A stretch of 64,000 nt of DNA from NCBI RefSeq assembly GCF_963678635.1, contig NC_087064.1, forward strand, positions 39,653,464 through 39,717,463. Reading direction: 5' to 3'. The stretch comes from Symsagittifera roscoffensis. Taxonomy: Eukaryota > Xenacoelomorpha > Acoela > Convolutidae. A model generated the notes under the pieces. That model saw only the letters and a list, made by a program, of their open reading frames with translations. It ran no database searches and was not told the origin of the DNA. The position numbers were made by a program, and so were the translations under genes. How positions within the stretch are numbered: position 1 is the stretch's first letter; the number at the start of each line of letters is the position of its first letter. Positions 10,695 to 20,945 of the stretch are shown here, in pieces.

Positions 10695-10698
<4 letters not shown>

Positions 10699-10726
<28 letters not shown>
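10699..10726. repeat. (AG)14 microsatellite, copy D1 right part
   Basis: This is the second AG run in D1. It exists because the region around the foldback-like insert is present twice. Its 'gaaattc' flank matches D0 rather than the left part of D1. Confidence 0.95.
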
Positions 10727-10729
<3 letters not shown>

Positions 10730-11035
10730 CAGCTTGAGGGAAAAACAAATTGAAAGCTAGAAACGCCTGTGGCAACTATAGTTACCGATTTTAATTAGAA
10801 CTAAACTAACAACGAACAAAAATTTTCGAAGATTTGTAATGGTGTCACTGACCCCAGATCAGAAGTGTTTTTATGTCTCACATGATTTTAAATTTAATTT
10901 TACTTCTTTGCTTAACAGCTTCCTTCAACGCAACTAAGAAGTGAAGAAACGTCAGTTTGGTTTTCATTGATGCCTGCTTTAGTTGGGTACGTGTTATCAA
11001 ACCCAAGGGTATGAACAAAAACACTGCTAAGACTG

Positions 11036-11520
11036 TTTATGGCAGTCGTAGGACCTTCAGAATCCGGAAAAATGTTTGATTTTTGAACTATTGAAAGGAA
11101 GAACCCTCGTCCAAATTTGAATGAATGTTTTAGTTTTAAAAAACAAGCAAACTATACTTAGATTTTAATTTAGCGCTCTCAGATTTCAACTAGAATATGC
11201 AAAGTTTTTTGTTTATGATCAGTTGAGAAACGTTGAAGCTGATGATTGATTGGAAAAAGTTTACAATGAAAAAGAATTCGTTAAACTATCAAGGGCTTTG
11301 ATGTTAGTTATGTTCCTCACCTATTCCAATCACCTTGTGATATTGAGCAACTGGATTACCTCGGAAGGCAACTCAATGGATCTAAACTTGAACGACAGTC
11401 GTATGACTAAAAAATTTAAATCTACCAACATAGTTTGTCTCAAATACTGTTCAAACATAATATCACCGAAACTGCCATTTTTCTATTGACCATTGAAAAA
11501 CGCAAAAGTGACAACCATCA
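11036..11520 (+). pseudogene. ATP: Decayed packaging ATPase, copy D1
   Basis: Copy of the remnant at 4849-5340. The P-loop here is GPSESGKM at 11051-11074, so a conserved glycine has become glutamate. The 79-codon frame at 11250-11489 (EKVYNEKEFVKLS, YSNHLVILSNW, KYCSNIISPKLPFFY) and the overlapping SPCDIEQLDYLGRQL frame are retained, with the same frame changes as D0. Confidence 0.6.
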
Positions 11521-11524
11521 CAGA

Positions 11525-12620
11525 GGAACGCAAAGTTTGTATCTTTTCTGCAGCAAAATTTACAGTTAGTCCAACTCAACTGCCGCGCTGCTTCATATGA
11601 AAAAAACCTCGAATAGTCAAGGAACATTTTTTGTCTGTGAGGACCTGCTCAGTGTTTTCAACGTCAATCTGCCTGCCAGTATCTCAAACCTCAATAAAAT
11701 TGAAAAAAAAAACAGCCAAAGTTGAATTTAATGCAAAAAAGATTCTTGAAAAAACGAGCTCTTATTCTGAGCAAACCAGGATTTTATCAAATCAGACATA
11801 TACATGGTTTTCGTTTCAACTATCGTGGCCATCAAACGTGAAAAGACGCAACTATGATATTTGAACAACCTGAGACCCCTGAATGCAAAAACCACAACGC
11901 CAGCAACTGATACTCCAGTCATAACAAACTCCTGAAATACCTGTCGTAGGCAAAGCAGGAAAAAGTCCAAAAGAACAAGCTAGCCCTCTCGCTGAAGATG
12001 AAAAAATACTGGAAACAATTTTTTGATTCAACTGAGGCATTATCCACTGAAGGTATCATTTTCAATAACAACTCCTGGACAAAAACAAACAAGAGCGAGC
12101 AAAAAACGTTCAGGAAGTTTTAAAAACAAGAGCGAGTCACAATGAAAAAAGCCAATGAAGAGCTATACGTTGATAGAGTTCCAAGCGGTCTAAAAGCATC
12201 AGTTTTTTTGTATGATATAGATTAACAATTTAAAAAGATGTACATTTCTGCTTTCGTGCTGACTTTGAGATCTCTCAGACTTGACCAACAGTTGATTATG
12301 AATAAGCTCGTGGTTCAATCAACGATTAAGAAACAAGCTCGTTAGAAGCAAAGAAGCAGAGGTTCCACAATTTTCCCTTCAGATCTACAGCCATCCTTTT
12401 CCCAAGAAACCATCAACAAGCACTAGCTCAAAATGCAATAACAGACGCAGAACCAGAAGGAATTCTTTAGACATTGAAAACGACCGGACCACTCGAAAAG
12501 CCAAATGAGGAGAAAAAAGAAAAGAAAAAGAAGAAAAAACCCTGAATCGTACTGATTGCCCGATTACGATTCAGATTCTGCATGGATTTCACAACTTAAG
12601 AAAAAGTTTGAAGACTAATT
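11525..12620 (+). pseudogene. Unrecognised decayed coding region, copy D1
   Basis: Counterpart of 5341-6440. A short frame from an ATG at 12142 reads MKKANEELYVDRVPSGLK and ends at a TAA after about 27 codons. A lysine-rich segment follows near 12500. The stops are shared with D0. I cannot assign a family. Confidence 0.35.
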
Positions 12621-13371
12621 TCTAAAATAAAGGTCCAGCATTGTTTGGCAAAGTAAAGAACTTAATAGATGAATAAAATATTTCAAGAATTGAAGGCTTT
12701 TACAGACCGAGCAGTTTGTCGCGAAAACAGCAATTCAAGATGACATTTTTTGACATGAACGAAAATTGTTCAATTGAAATGGTGAAGGTTGACAGACGTG
12801 CAGTTTACAACTAATACATTAAGTATTTCATGGTAGCAGTGGGTTAAAACCACACCACTTTAAAACCAAAGTATGCCATCAAACAAATGCGGAACTGCGG
12901 AAGCATTCAAACAACTGATAAAAAGAACAGCCAAAAAGAGTCTGGGTAGATAAATGTACAGAATTCAAAGACATCTTCAAATCTCTTTTTGAGAAAAAAG
13001 CAATGAAACTTATACAACAGAGAGTAAAAAAAACTCGATTTTCGATCACGAAACTATTTGATTTAGAACTAATTGGAGGAAAAAATGGACTCGTACCTTG
13101 ATAGGCTTTAAAATTTTGTCAACTTAATTAGTTCGAGAAGAAACCGCGTTACTAATTTATTCCCGAGTAAAATGACCAAAAATACGTTCCAAGTCTCATC
13201 TCGTTAAGTTCACCGATCAAAGCTCTATGTTGGTGATTTTTTTAGAACAGCAAAAAAGTTTTCATTAAAAGGTACAAGCAATCATTCATTGACGAAGTTT
13301 TTGAAAACTTTAACATACCAACAAGGAACCCACTAACTTATAATCTCATCAACGCCGATAGGGAACCAACA
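12621..13371 (+). pseudogene. INT: Decayed Polinton-type integrase, copy D1
   Basis: As in D0: VWVDKCTEF at 12940-12966 keeps the second catalytic aspartate (12949-12951). The C-terminal part reads FIKRYKQSFIDEVFENFN from 13261, following a TAG at 13243. The frame then continues openly into the VVS segment with no stop between, as if the two genes became fused by deletion of the integrase end. Confidence 0.65.
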
Positions 13372-13692
13372 GAGGTTAAATTTAACTCATTTACAATTTT
13401 AGTGGTGTCATCAGCTTCGTTGAAAAACTTCATTGTCAACTCGTTATCGAGCTTTAAAAATCTCTTTGGCGAAGATATCAATCAAAAAGGTGAATGGAGA
13501 GTTGCCTTGGCAGAATTAATATTTACCGATCAATTTCACGCAGTGATGGATATCAAACAGTGTACTACAAAAAAGACAAAGTTAAAAAGTTCAAGCCTTA
13601 AAATTTCAAAATGTAAAAAATCCAGACAAAATGATAGAGAGAATGGTAAAATCACAAAGGGTGATTATGCCAAAATTGGGAAAATTTTCTAG
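13372..13692 (+). pseudogene. VVS-family protein fragment, copy D1 (longest)
   Basis: About 100 codons are open: FNSFTILVVSSASLKNF, LSSFKNLFGEDINQKGEW, RVALAELIFTDQFH, then a lysine-rich tail. The pattern of a short strand, 'SLSSF', then 'GEWRVALAEI'-type sequence matches a conserved family found after the integrase in Polinton-like elements, and the start of the protein at 29450. The full family is much longer (about 800 bp survive in the second element), so this is a truncated N-terminal piece. Function unproven; a virion role is an inference. Confidence 0.5.
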
Positions 13693-13700
13693 AAAGCCAA

Positions 13701-14536
13701 TCTATCCATGAAGGACATGCCGATTAACAAGCCAATCCAATCAGCTAACTCAGTATTCTATAGATTTAATTGTAATTACGTTGCTCACCTTATAATTTCT
13801 TTCAGATTTTTTTATAGGTTTTAAAGTTAAAAAAAAACGTTATGATGCGTTTTGCTAAAAATATGATGTTATAAATTTGGGATAATGCTTTTCTCTAATG
13901 ACTAAAAAGGAGTAAAAGAGTGAGGAGAAAGGGGGGCGGTGGTCCCCATGTTTTGAGATAGGGGATAGAATTCCCGAACCGCTGGCTATGTATTAAGATG
14001 GTGAGTAGATTTTTGAAGTATTAAGATAGGGAATAAGTTTCCTATTGTATTAAGATAGGAAACGTAAGTTATCAGTGTGATGGTTGGAGAATGGTAAGAA
14101 AACTGGTTTTTTTTTGGTTCTTTTAGTTTTTTTGCGAAAACCTCGGCGCGCGTTACGTGATTGGTAAGTATTACGTCTAGATTGTGTAATGAAGGTAATA
14201 TGTCTTTTTGTTTTGGTTTATGGAAAGTCAATTGTAAGGTGTGCAAAAACATTTTCAAATATTTCGAAACCCGATAAAACTTGATATAATTTGACCCGAT
14301 TAAACTTGATATAATTTGACCTGAAAACAGCTTTATTAGATGATCTTACTTTTAAAAACAGTACTCTATCTAGCTGAAACTACGCTGAAACCTACTAAAA
14401 CTCCGAAAAAAGAATCATGTTTTTTTTTTTGATAAAAACAGTTAAATTTAAAAGATGAAGAATTTAAATCATTGCTTCGCATAGTTATTTTATTGCATGT
14501 TAACAGTTTTTTTATTTGATACTGCAATGAGTGCAG
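13701..14536. other. Single-copy stretch without a recognised gene
   Basis: This lies between the end of D1 homology and the antisense polymerase fragment. I see no coding. It has a G-rich patch near 13920-13950, three 'tattaagat' repeats at 13989-14060, and a 25-bp tandem duplication at 14271-14320. Confidence 0.5.
14271..14320. repeat. 25-bp direct tandem duplication
   Basis: 'ccgataaaacttgatataat...' (14271-14295) is repeated at 14296-14320 with a single A-to-T change. Confidence 0.9.
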
Positions 14537-15090
14537 CTACTTTATCAGGAGGTTTTTACAAGTTCGAAGGTTTTGTGTGTATTCCGTCGTCCTGAACTTG
14601 TTTTTCGGGTAAAAATAACTCAACCCCTTCTTTGTTTGCTCGTATGTAGCAACCATATGATTAGTGATTCTAAATCCTCTGTATGTTGAAGTCAAGTTGA
14701 CTGCTTCAACAAGTACTTTCCGGTATTTTGCCATAGATCCATTGTCGAGTTCCTCTAGAACTCTTTTATTCAACTCTTTGCTGCTAAATTTCAACTTGTC
14801 TGATTTGTTGTCATAGCAACAATAAGTTTTGCTACATAATTATTGCTTCTCCGTTCACCTAAATTCTTCTTAAAACAGTCCAGGCTTTCGTTTATTGTGT
14901 TTCTTTTGAGCGCTACAACACGGTCATGGAAAAAAATTGTTTTTGAATCTGCTCTAAATGAATCTCTGCTATCATTTTCTTTCAATTTTTCCCGGTCGTC
15001 TTGTTTCTCCGGACGAATACAATTATACAAACTTCCTTCAGCAAGAGCTAAAAACAACAAATCCGTGTCCATTTCCAATTTTTCCACTTC
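14537..15090 (-). pseudogene. POLB: Family B DNA polymerase, C-terminal region
   Basis: Protein-primed family B polymerases replicate these elements. On the minus strand from 15087 the frame reads MEKLEMDTDLLFLALAE. The catalytic motif C appears as D-T-D-L (15058-15069), with the last position L where S is usual. After a frame change at about 14792 the tail continues FSSKELNKRVLEEL, then NHMVATYEQTKKGLSYFYP, to a stop at 14537, which resembles the family C-terminus. Only about 185 residues remain of a protein normally near 1000 residues or more. It lies antisense to the ATPase and integrase remnants. D1 has a truncated copy (7319-7560). Confidence 0.65.
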
Positions 15091-16463
15091 ATTAAAACGA
15101 TTTTTTTTTAAAAATAACTTAGTTCAGATTTGAAATTTTGAGGTGGTTATGGTTTAGTTTGCCGTCTGGGTGTTTATTACTCATAATAACAATTATTAGT
15201 AGTATTATGAATATACGGTTTATTCAATCAAATATACATCTCTATTTGTTGCGGTTTCTATAGTGTTTTAAGAAAATTTACAGTTCAAAAAGTTTTGAGC
15301 TTTGTTAATCATTGTCGTCTGCCTTTTCGCCTCGTGTTGCAAGTATCTGATTTATTGTCTTTCTTTTGACCTTGTTTCGGCTTCAGTATTGGCCTGGCTT
15401 AGTTAGACTTTGTTGAAGGTGCAACTCAGCTAAATCTATCTTCGACTTGTTCCAACATGTTTTTGGTTTTTATCTCGAACTAGGTTTCACTATATCTAAA
15501 TTAGTATAGGCCTGCGGTAGACTCGTTTGCTCGCACCAGATGAGTTTAGGTCCGGTGTGTCTCTCTTATAGAGCAATTTAGGAAAGAGCACAGATTTTCA
15601 TGCTAGCTAACTTTCGGCCGATTAGATTCGTGCAACTTCTTAGTCTAATGTGCAACTTCTTTCCTAGTTTTACTTTTTTCTTTCTATATGCAATGGATTT
15701 AGTTTGTGCTGGTGCTCTTGCGAGACTAGAGTAGAGAAAGACCAACTGCTTTTTGGGTTATTATTTTTTTCAGCTTTAAAAACTGTTATTAGTAATGGAT
15801 CATGACCATTTATTTTTTAAAAAAATTGTAGTCGTAGTTATATAGACAGATGGAGATACAAAATAATTTGTTAAACTGGTTTTGAGGAGCATATTTGGAG
15901 AAAAAGATAAATGTTTCCTTTAGCCATCGTTGTTTCGTTTCCTCCTGGTTTCATGAAAACAGAATAAATCAGTTCGTTATCACATCTGAAGCGTTTTTAC
16001 AAAAAAAAATCTGGTCTCATAAAGCAAAATGATGAATCACAATGTAATGGAAGCTTTCAAAGTATGACAATACATTTTTTCTGTTGAACAAAAACAGTTC
16101 ATCCGCTAAAAAACCTTTTTCCAAAAAAAGGTTGCCTCACTTCTCGCTTAAATTTGTGTCTGAAATGCAAAAAATACATCTGAAAAACTGTTTGTGAAAA
16201 TTTCTTTGTGCGTAAAAAGTTACACGCGAATACAAAGCAACCCAATAAGCACAGACTGATATGTCCAGATTCACAAAGAAGAAGTTTCACTATCAATGGA
16301 AATCCTAACTTTCGAAAAGAATTTGGAAAGTAAGGTTCCTGAACTCGAGTAGTATGTAAAGAGGGTCACGAATGACGAATTTTAAACCCCCTGCTTTTGT
16401 GTGTGCTTTTATAATCTTTTAAACCCATAATTCCGATCCAGCAACCGAGGTTCACTATGCTTA

Positions 16464-16640
16464 GTGAAAAAGAGTCCGGGGAAAGAGTTTTCCCATTTGC
16501 GCAATGTCTTGGACGGACTCAAAGCTCCTCCACCATCAATTTATCAGGAGCAGCAAGAACCACCTGCCTCACGTGGATTACCTACAGAAATGATAAAATT
16601 TTCCAAACCACCAAGTGGATTCCTTGTTCTGATGATGTAA
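16464..16640 (+). pseudogene. Proline-rich exon-like fragment, copy D2
   Basis: Same 58-codon stretch as at 2411-2587 with few changes, ending at the same splice-site-like 'gatgatgtaagaagg'. No function is recognised. Confidence 0.35.
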
Positions 16641-16764
16641 GAAGGCCCCTAAATTAAGCAAAAAAAAATTATTTCAACTTAATGGTGACACAGGTTATAC
16701 TCGATACTCAATACACATCTTTTTTCTGTTTAGTTTTTTGTCTGAAGCGATTGTGGTAAATAGT

Positions 16765-16769
<5 letters not shown>

Positions 16770-16805
<36 letters not shown>
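16770..16805. repeat. (AG)18 microsatellite, copy D2
   Basis: The longest of the five AG runs at this position in the repeat. Confidence 0.95.
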
Positions 16806-16809
<4 letters not shown>

Positions 16810-17112
16810 CTTGAGGGAAAATCAAATTGAAAGCTAGAAAAGCCTGTGGCAACTATAGCTACCAATTTTAATTAGGACTAAACTAATAACGAACAAAAAT
16901 TTTCGAAGATTTGTAGTGGTGTCACTGACCCCAGATCAGAAGTGGTTTTATGTCTCACATGATTTTAAATTTAATTTTACTTCTTTGCTTAAAAGCTTCC
17001 TTCAACGCAACTAAGCAGTGAAGAAACGTCAGTTTGGTTTTAATTGATGTCTGCTTTAGTTGGCTACGTGTTATCGAACGCAAGGGTATGAACAAAAACA
17101 CTGCTAAGACTG

Positions 17113-17600
17113 TTTATGGCAGTGATAGGACTTTCGGGATCCGGAAAAATGTTTGATTTTTGAACTATTGAAAGGAAGAACACTCTTTCAAATTTGAATG
17201 AATGTTTTATTTTTTGTAAAGACAAGCAAATTATACTTAGATTTTAATTTAGCGCTCTCAGATTTCAACAAGAATATGCAAAATTTTTTGATTATGATCA
17301 GTTGAGAAACGTTGAAACTGATGATTGATTGGAAAAAGTATACAATGAAAAAGAATTCGTTAAACTATCAACGGCTTTGATGTTAGTTATGTTCCTCCCC
17401 TATTCCAATCACCTTGTGATATTGAGCAACTGGATTACCTCGGAAGGCAATTCAATAGATCTAAACTTGAACGACAGTCGTATGACTAATAGATTTAAAT
17501 CTACCAAAATAGTTTGTCTCAAATACTGTTCAAAGATAATATCACCGAGACTGCCATTTTTCTTTTGACCATTGAAAAACGCAAAAGTGACAACCATCAC
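17113..17600 (+). pseudogene. ATP: Decayed packaging ATPase, copy D2
   Basis: The P-loop reads GLSGSGKM at 17128-17151, so the proline is lost. The 79-codon frame at 17329-17568 retains EKVYNEKEFVKLS and KYCSKIISPRLPFF. It shares frame breaks with D0 and D1. The following 300 bp (17603-17908) are a shortened version of the unrecognised region at 5341. Confidence 0.6.
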
Positions 17601-17908
17601 AAATGAACGCAAAGTTTGTATCTTTTTTGCAGCAAAAGAGACAGTTAATCCAACTCAACTGCCGCGCTTTTTTGGAACCTCAAACCTCAATAAAATTGAA
17701 AAAAAAAACAGCCAAAGATGAATTTAATGCAAAAAAGATTCTTGAAAAAACGAGCTCTTATTCTGAGCAGCAAGGATTTTATTAAGTCAGACATATACAT
17801 GATTTTCGTTTCAACTATCATGCCATCAATCATGAAAAGACGCAACTATGATATTTGAACAAAGACCCCTGAATGCAAAAACCCCAACGCCAGCAACTGA
17901 TACTCCAG

Positions 17909-18161
17909 TTTTTGAACTCGTATCTGTTGGTACCTTTTTCTGCTGAAGGCATGACTACTAGAGCAGGTTCATGATCCTTACAACACTGGATGTGTTGCTC
18001 GTGAGTTTCATCACTCCAACTAACGTGAAAGCAGTTTCTACATAAACGTGCAATTGGGCGATACTTACACCCTTTGATTTCGCAGATGAACTTTAACAAA
18101 TCGATAATAACTACATAGTGAAGCTTTGCAGGCTCATACAAGAGAAGCAGATCCATGTCAA
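17909..18161 (-). pseudogene. POLB: Inverted partial copy of polymerase N-terminal region
   Basis: The minus strand has one open frame across the arm, with DMDLLLLYEPAKLHY, the cysteine/histidine cluster C-R-N-C ... H-E-Q-H ... C-C, and PSAEKGTNRYEFKN. It stops matching after the position equivalent to 18434, so only about 84 codons of polymerase are present. It is a by-product of the inverted duplication rather than a separate gene. Confidence 0.8.
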
Positions 18162-18434
18162 TTGTTTCAGTTTGGGTGCTGTTGACATGGACCTGCTTCT
18201 CTTGTATAAGCCTGCAAAGCATCACTATGTACTTAGAATCGATTTGTTAAAGTTCATCTGCGAAATCAAAGGATGTAATTATCGCCCAGTTGCACGTTTA
18301 TGTAGAAACTGTTTTCACATTAGTTGGAGTGATGAAACTCACGAGCAACACATCCAGTGTTGTAAGGGTCATGAACCTGCTCTAGTGGTCATGCCTTCAG
18401 CAGAAAAAGGTACCAACAGATACGAGTTCAAAAA
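17909..18434. repeat. 253-bp inverted duplication of polymerase 5' region, 20-bp loop
   Basis: 17909-18161 is the reverse complement of 18182-18434, with a 20-base loop (18162-18181). Both arms encode the same polymerase segment in diverging orientation: minus-strand LCRNCFHVSWSDETHEQH and plus-strand LCRNCFHISWSDETHEQH. The arms differ at scattered bases, so the duplication is not brand new. The left arm ends exactly where D2 ends. The right arm continues into the rest of the polymerase gene. Confidence 0.9.
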
Positions 18435-20945
18435 CCTCCAGGCCTTGTGGTTTGTAACACTTGTGATTTAGTTTGATTTTGAATCATTTCTGAAACCTGT
18501 ACATTCTTGTCCTGATAATCCATCGCGATCATCAACCCGAGTTTACAAAAGCACGAAGCTTGTGGGCATTCATTGGCTGTATTTGAACACGGAAATTTAC
18601 AGCCCTACTTCTTTGACTATGACAGCTCTGATTAATGCATGAAAAAAATCTCAATCAGTTGCATCGATTGCTGAGAAAAATATATGATGAAAAGCGAAGT
18701 TTTCCTCAATTTCTAGAAAGCCAAGAATCGTTGAACAAAGAAAACACATCAACATGTTGGATTTGCTGTATACATTCTACCCTTATTCATACATGACCAA
18801 AAGAGAAAAATTTGCAGAAAAAGAACTGTCTCCTTTGCAAAATTGGTCCGATGTTTTCAATGGAGGAAAAGTTGCATTTTCACAAGCGGATCTGGAACAT
18901 GCAAGGAAAGAGTTTAGAGTGTTCAAATGTCAGAACTTAGAGGATTATCACAACTTGTATCTCAAGTGTGATACACTCCTTCTTGCTTGCGTCTTTGAAG
19001 AATTTTGACAAATTAGTCACCAAACTTATGGCGTGGACTGTGCGCACCATTTTAGTGCTTCAAACTTAGCTAGAGAAGCCTTCAAACGTATCAGCACAGA
19101 CTCGAATGTTCAGCTTCTATCAGACCACAGGCATCTCGAAATGGTCGAGAATATGATGCGAGGTGGTACTGCATCCGTGTTCCATAGTCGCTTTTTCAAA
19201 ACCAACAACAAAGAATGCCCGGACTTCAACCCAGATCAACCTAGCACCTACGGGTTTATGATCGATGCAAATAACCACTATGGCGGCGCATGCAAACGGA
19301 GAAATTACCGGTGCGTAACTTTGAGGTAAAAGAGCATATAGAAGACGAGGTGGTTGTGAACCAAATCCTCAACATGACTGAAGACTCTTTGATTGGATTC
19401 ATATTGGAAGTTGATCTCGAGTACCCAGAAGAACTGCATGACAATCATCAAGGTTACCCTTTAGCTCCCACTAAAGAAAGTGTACCCCAGGATTGGTTGA
19501 GTCCCTACCAAACAAATTTACTCGAGCAGATGAAAAATCAAGACCTTGCAAGACATTCAATTGGAAAGACCAAATAGTTACTGCAGACGCTGCATGACAA
19601 GTCAAACTATACAATTCATTACAAACTATTGCAGTTGTTTGTTAGGTTGGGTTTTAAAGCTTAAAAAGTGCACGGTGTGCTGAAGTTTGAACAAGAAGCA
19701 TGGTTAGAACCATACATCAAACTTAACACGACTTACGACAACAAGCTAGAAACAAATTTGAGGAGGATTTGTACAAACTACTGAACAATTGTGCTTATGG
19801 GAAACATGCGAGTCGAAGCGCAAACGGGTGCTTGTTCGGATACTTAGAGATTATCATGCCGCTTTGCAAGAAATTAGTGCTTTCGAATTTAAATCCTACA
19901 AAATCTTTGGAGAAAACTTGACAGCGTTCATTTTGAATCCAACAAAAGTCTATTGGGATGTACCAACAATTGTGAGAGCTAGTGTTCTTGAGTTAGCAAA
20001 GTTTCACATGTATAAATTTCATTACGATATAATGAAACCAAATTTTGAATGTCAACTACTGTATTCTGATACAGACAGTCTCCTGTACCAAGTCAAAAGT
20101 GAAGATTTATACCGCGAATTTTCCAAAAAAGGAACATTTTGAATGAACTTGACTTGTCGAATTACCCGATGAACCGCCCTCTCTACGACCCGAAAAACAA
20201 AGATGAGTTGTTTTAAAATTCAAGGATGAGTTTCCAGGAGACCTTATAACCGAGTTAATATCCCTCAAACCCAAGCTTTATTCCATTTTGTCCTTTATTC
20301 GATTTTTTTTGTTCGAAAAAATTTTCGGGCAAAAAAGTGTTTTTTTTTTGTTTTGAAAAAAAAGTGTGGCTCAAATTTTAAAAAAAAAATAATCATAAAA
20401 AAAAATGGTCGGCGAAAATTTTTTTGGAAAAAAATTTTTTGTCAGCAAAATTTTTTATTTAAATTTTTTTGTCGGGGAATTTTTTTTTGGGTTGATCGAT
20501 TGTTGATCCTTTTTAATGATGACAAGTTTTTAAGGTCACACCTGGCCTTCCTGTCATTTTTTTGTTGCACCTGGCCTTCAAGGTAACATGATGTAGCTCG
20601 CTCTAAAAAAAACACAAAATCGCAGATTGCATTTGGTTTCTTTTTACCACCACACATTAGTGATCATCGATAAATTGATTCGTAATCATATATTTATATA
20701 ATTAGACTGCAGAAAATTATCGACAAAAAGTGTAATAAAAGCTGGTCAGAAGATGTTGAGTCATCAGCGATTTCGAGACACCTTGACCTCTGGCTCGTTA
20801 TTCAAAACTGAAAACAATCGAATTCATCCGATTCACACAATCTGCAAATTGTGACTTCGACGAAAACATCGTTATCAGCTTTTGATGACAAACGCTACAT
20901 CCTCGATGATGGTTAGCAGACACTTCCCTACGGTCACAAAAACAT
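18182..20945 (+). pseudogene. POLB: Decayed protein-primed family B DNA polymerase (second element)
   Basis: This enzyme type, primed by a terminal protein, copies Polinton/adintovirus-like genomes. In order: a C2H2/C-type metal-binding cluster starting C-R-N-C at 18301; exonuclease motif I as FDFESFLKP near 18474; a short CWIC cluster near 18757; YPYSYM at 18778-18795; exonuclease III region YLKCDTLLLACVFEEF near 18958, then an in-frame TGA (19006); motif A DANNHYG at 19264-19284 (H where a hydrophobic residue is usual); the LEVDLEYPEELHDNH segment near 19402; motif B NNCAYGK at 19784-19804; motif C YSDTDS at 20062-20079. C-terminal sequence (FDDKRYILDDG) resumes near 20879 after a T-rich interruption. 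Frame changes between motifs, stops, and loss of much of the exonuclease domain make it a pseudogene. It is on the same strand as the ATPase, integrase and capsid remnants downstream. Confidence 0.85.
20290..20740. other. T-rich low-complexity interruption of the polymerase gene
   Basis: Polymerase-like sequence (LDLSNYPMNRPLYDP near 20150, then SLKPKLYSI-like residues to about 20289) stops, and long T and A runs with 'gaaaaaattttc' motifs follow to about 20480. A moderately unique stretch follows to 20740, after which polymerase C-terminal sequence returns. The open frames here (for example 20353-20586) are poly-phenylalanine/lysine artefacts. Confidence 0.6.

Larger units (their letters stand above)
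7319..13700. repeat. Tandem copy D1 of decayed Polinton-like segment
   Basis: Colinear with D0 and D2 but mosaic. The 5' half (7319-9462) shares D2-specific features, such as the extra 130 bp at 8000-8129 and the 'gaagcgattgtgg...gtaagtcag' variant. The 3' half (10599-13700) has D0-like variants ('gaaattcag'). The two halves overlap by about 305 bp and are separated by the foldback-like insert at 9463-10598. D1 carries the longest version of the VVS remnant. Confidence 0.85.
14857..17908. repeat. Tandem copy D2 of decayed Polinton-like segment
   Basis: Homology with D1 starts at 'acctaaattcttc' (7319 in D1). D2 has the extra 130 bp at 15538-15668 and lacks the 'gtagatatgcatgttgtatg' segment before its AG run. 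It ends abruptly at 17908 within the region after the ATPase, where 'ctgatactccagt' is followed by inverted polymerase sequence instead of 'cataacaaac'. Confidence 0.85.

Noticed and set aside
9157-10918. 305-bp target-site duplication around the foldback-like insert
   Set aside because: The two flanks carry different lineage variants, and the length is far beyond any usual target duplication.
20353-20657. Frames of 71-77 codons in the T-rich interruption
   Set aside because: Produced by homopolymer runs (K/F-rich) and inconsistent with the polymerase frames on either side.
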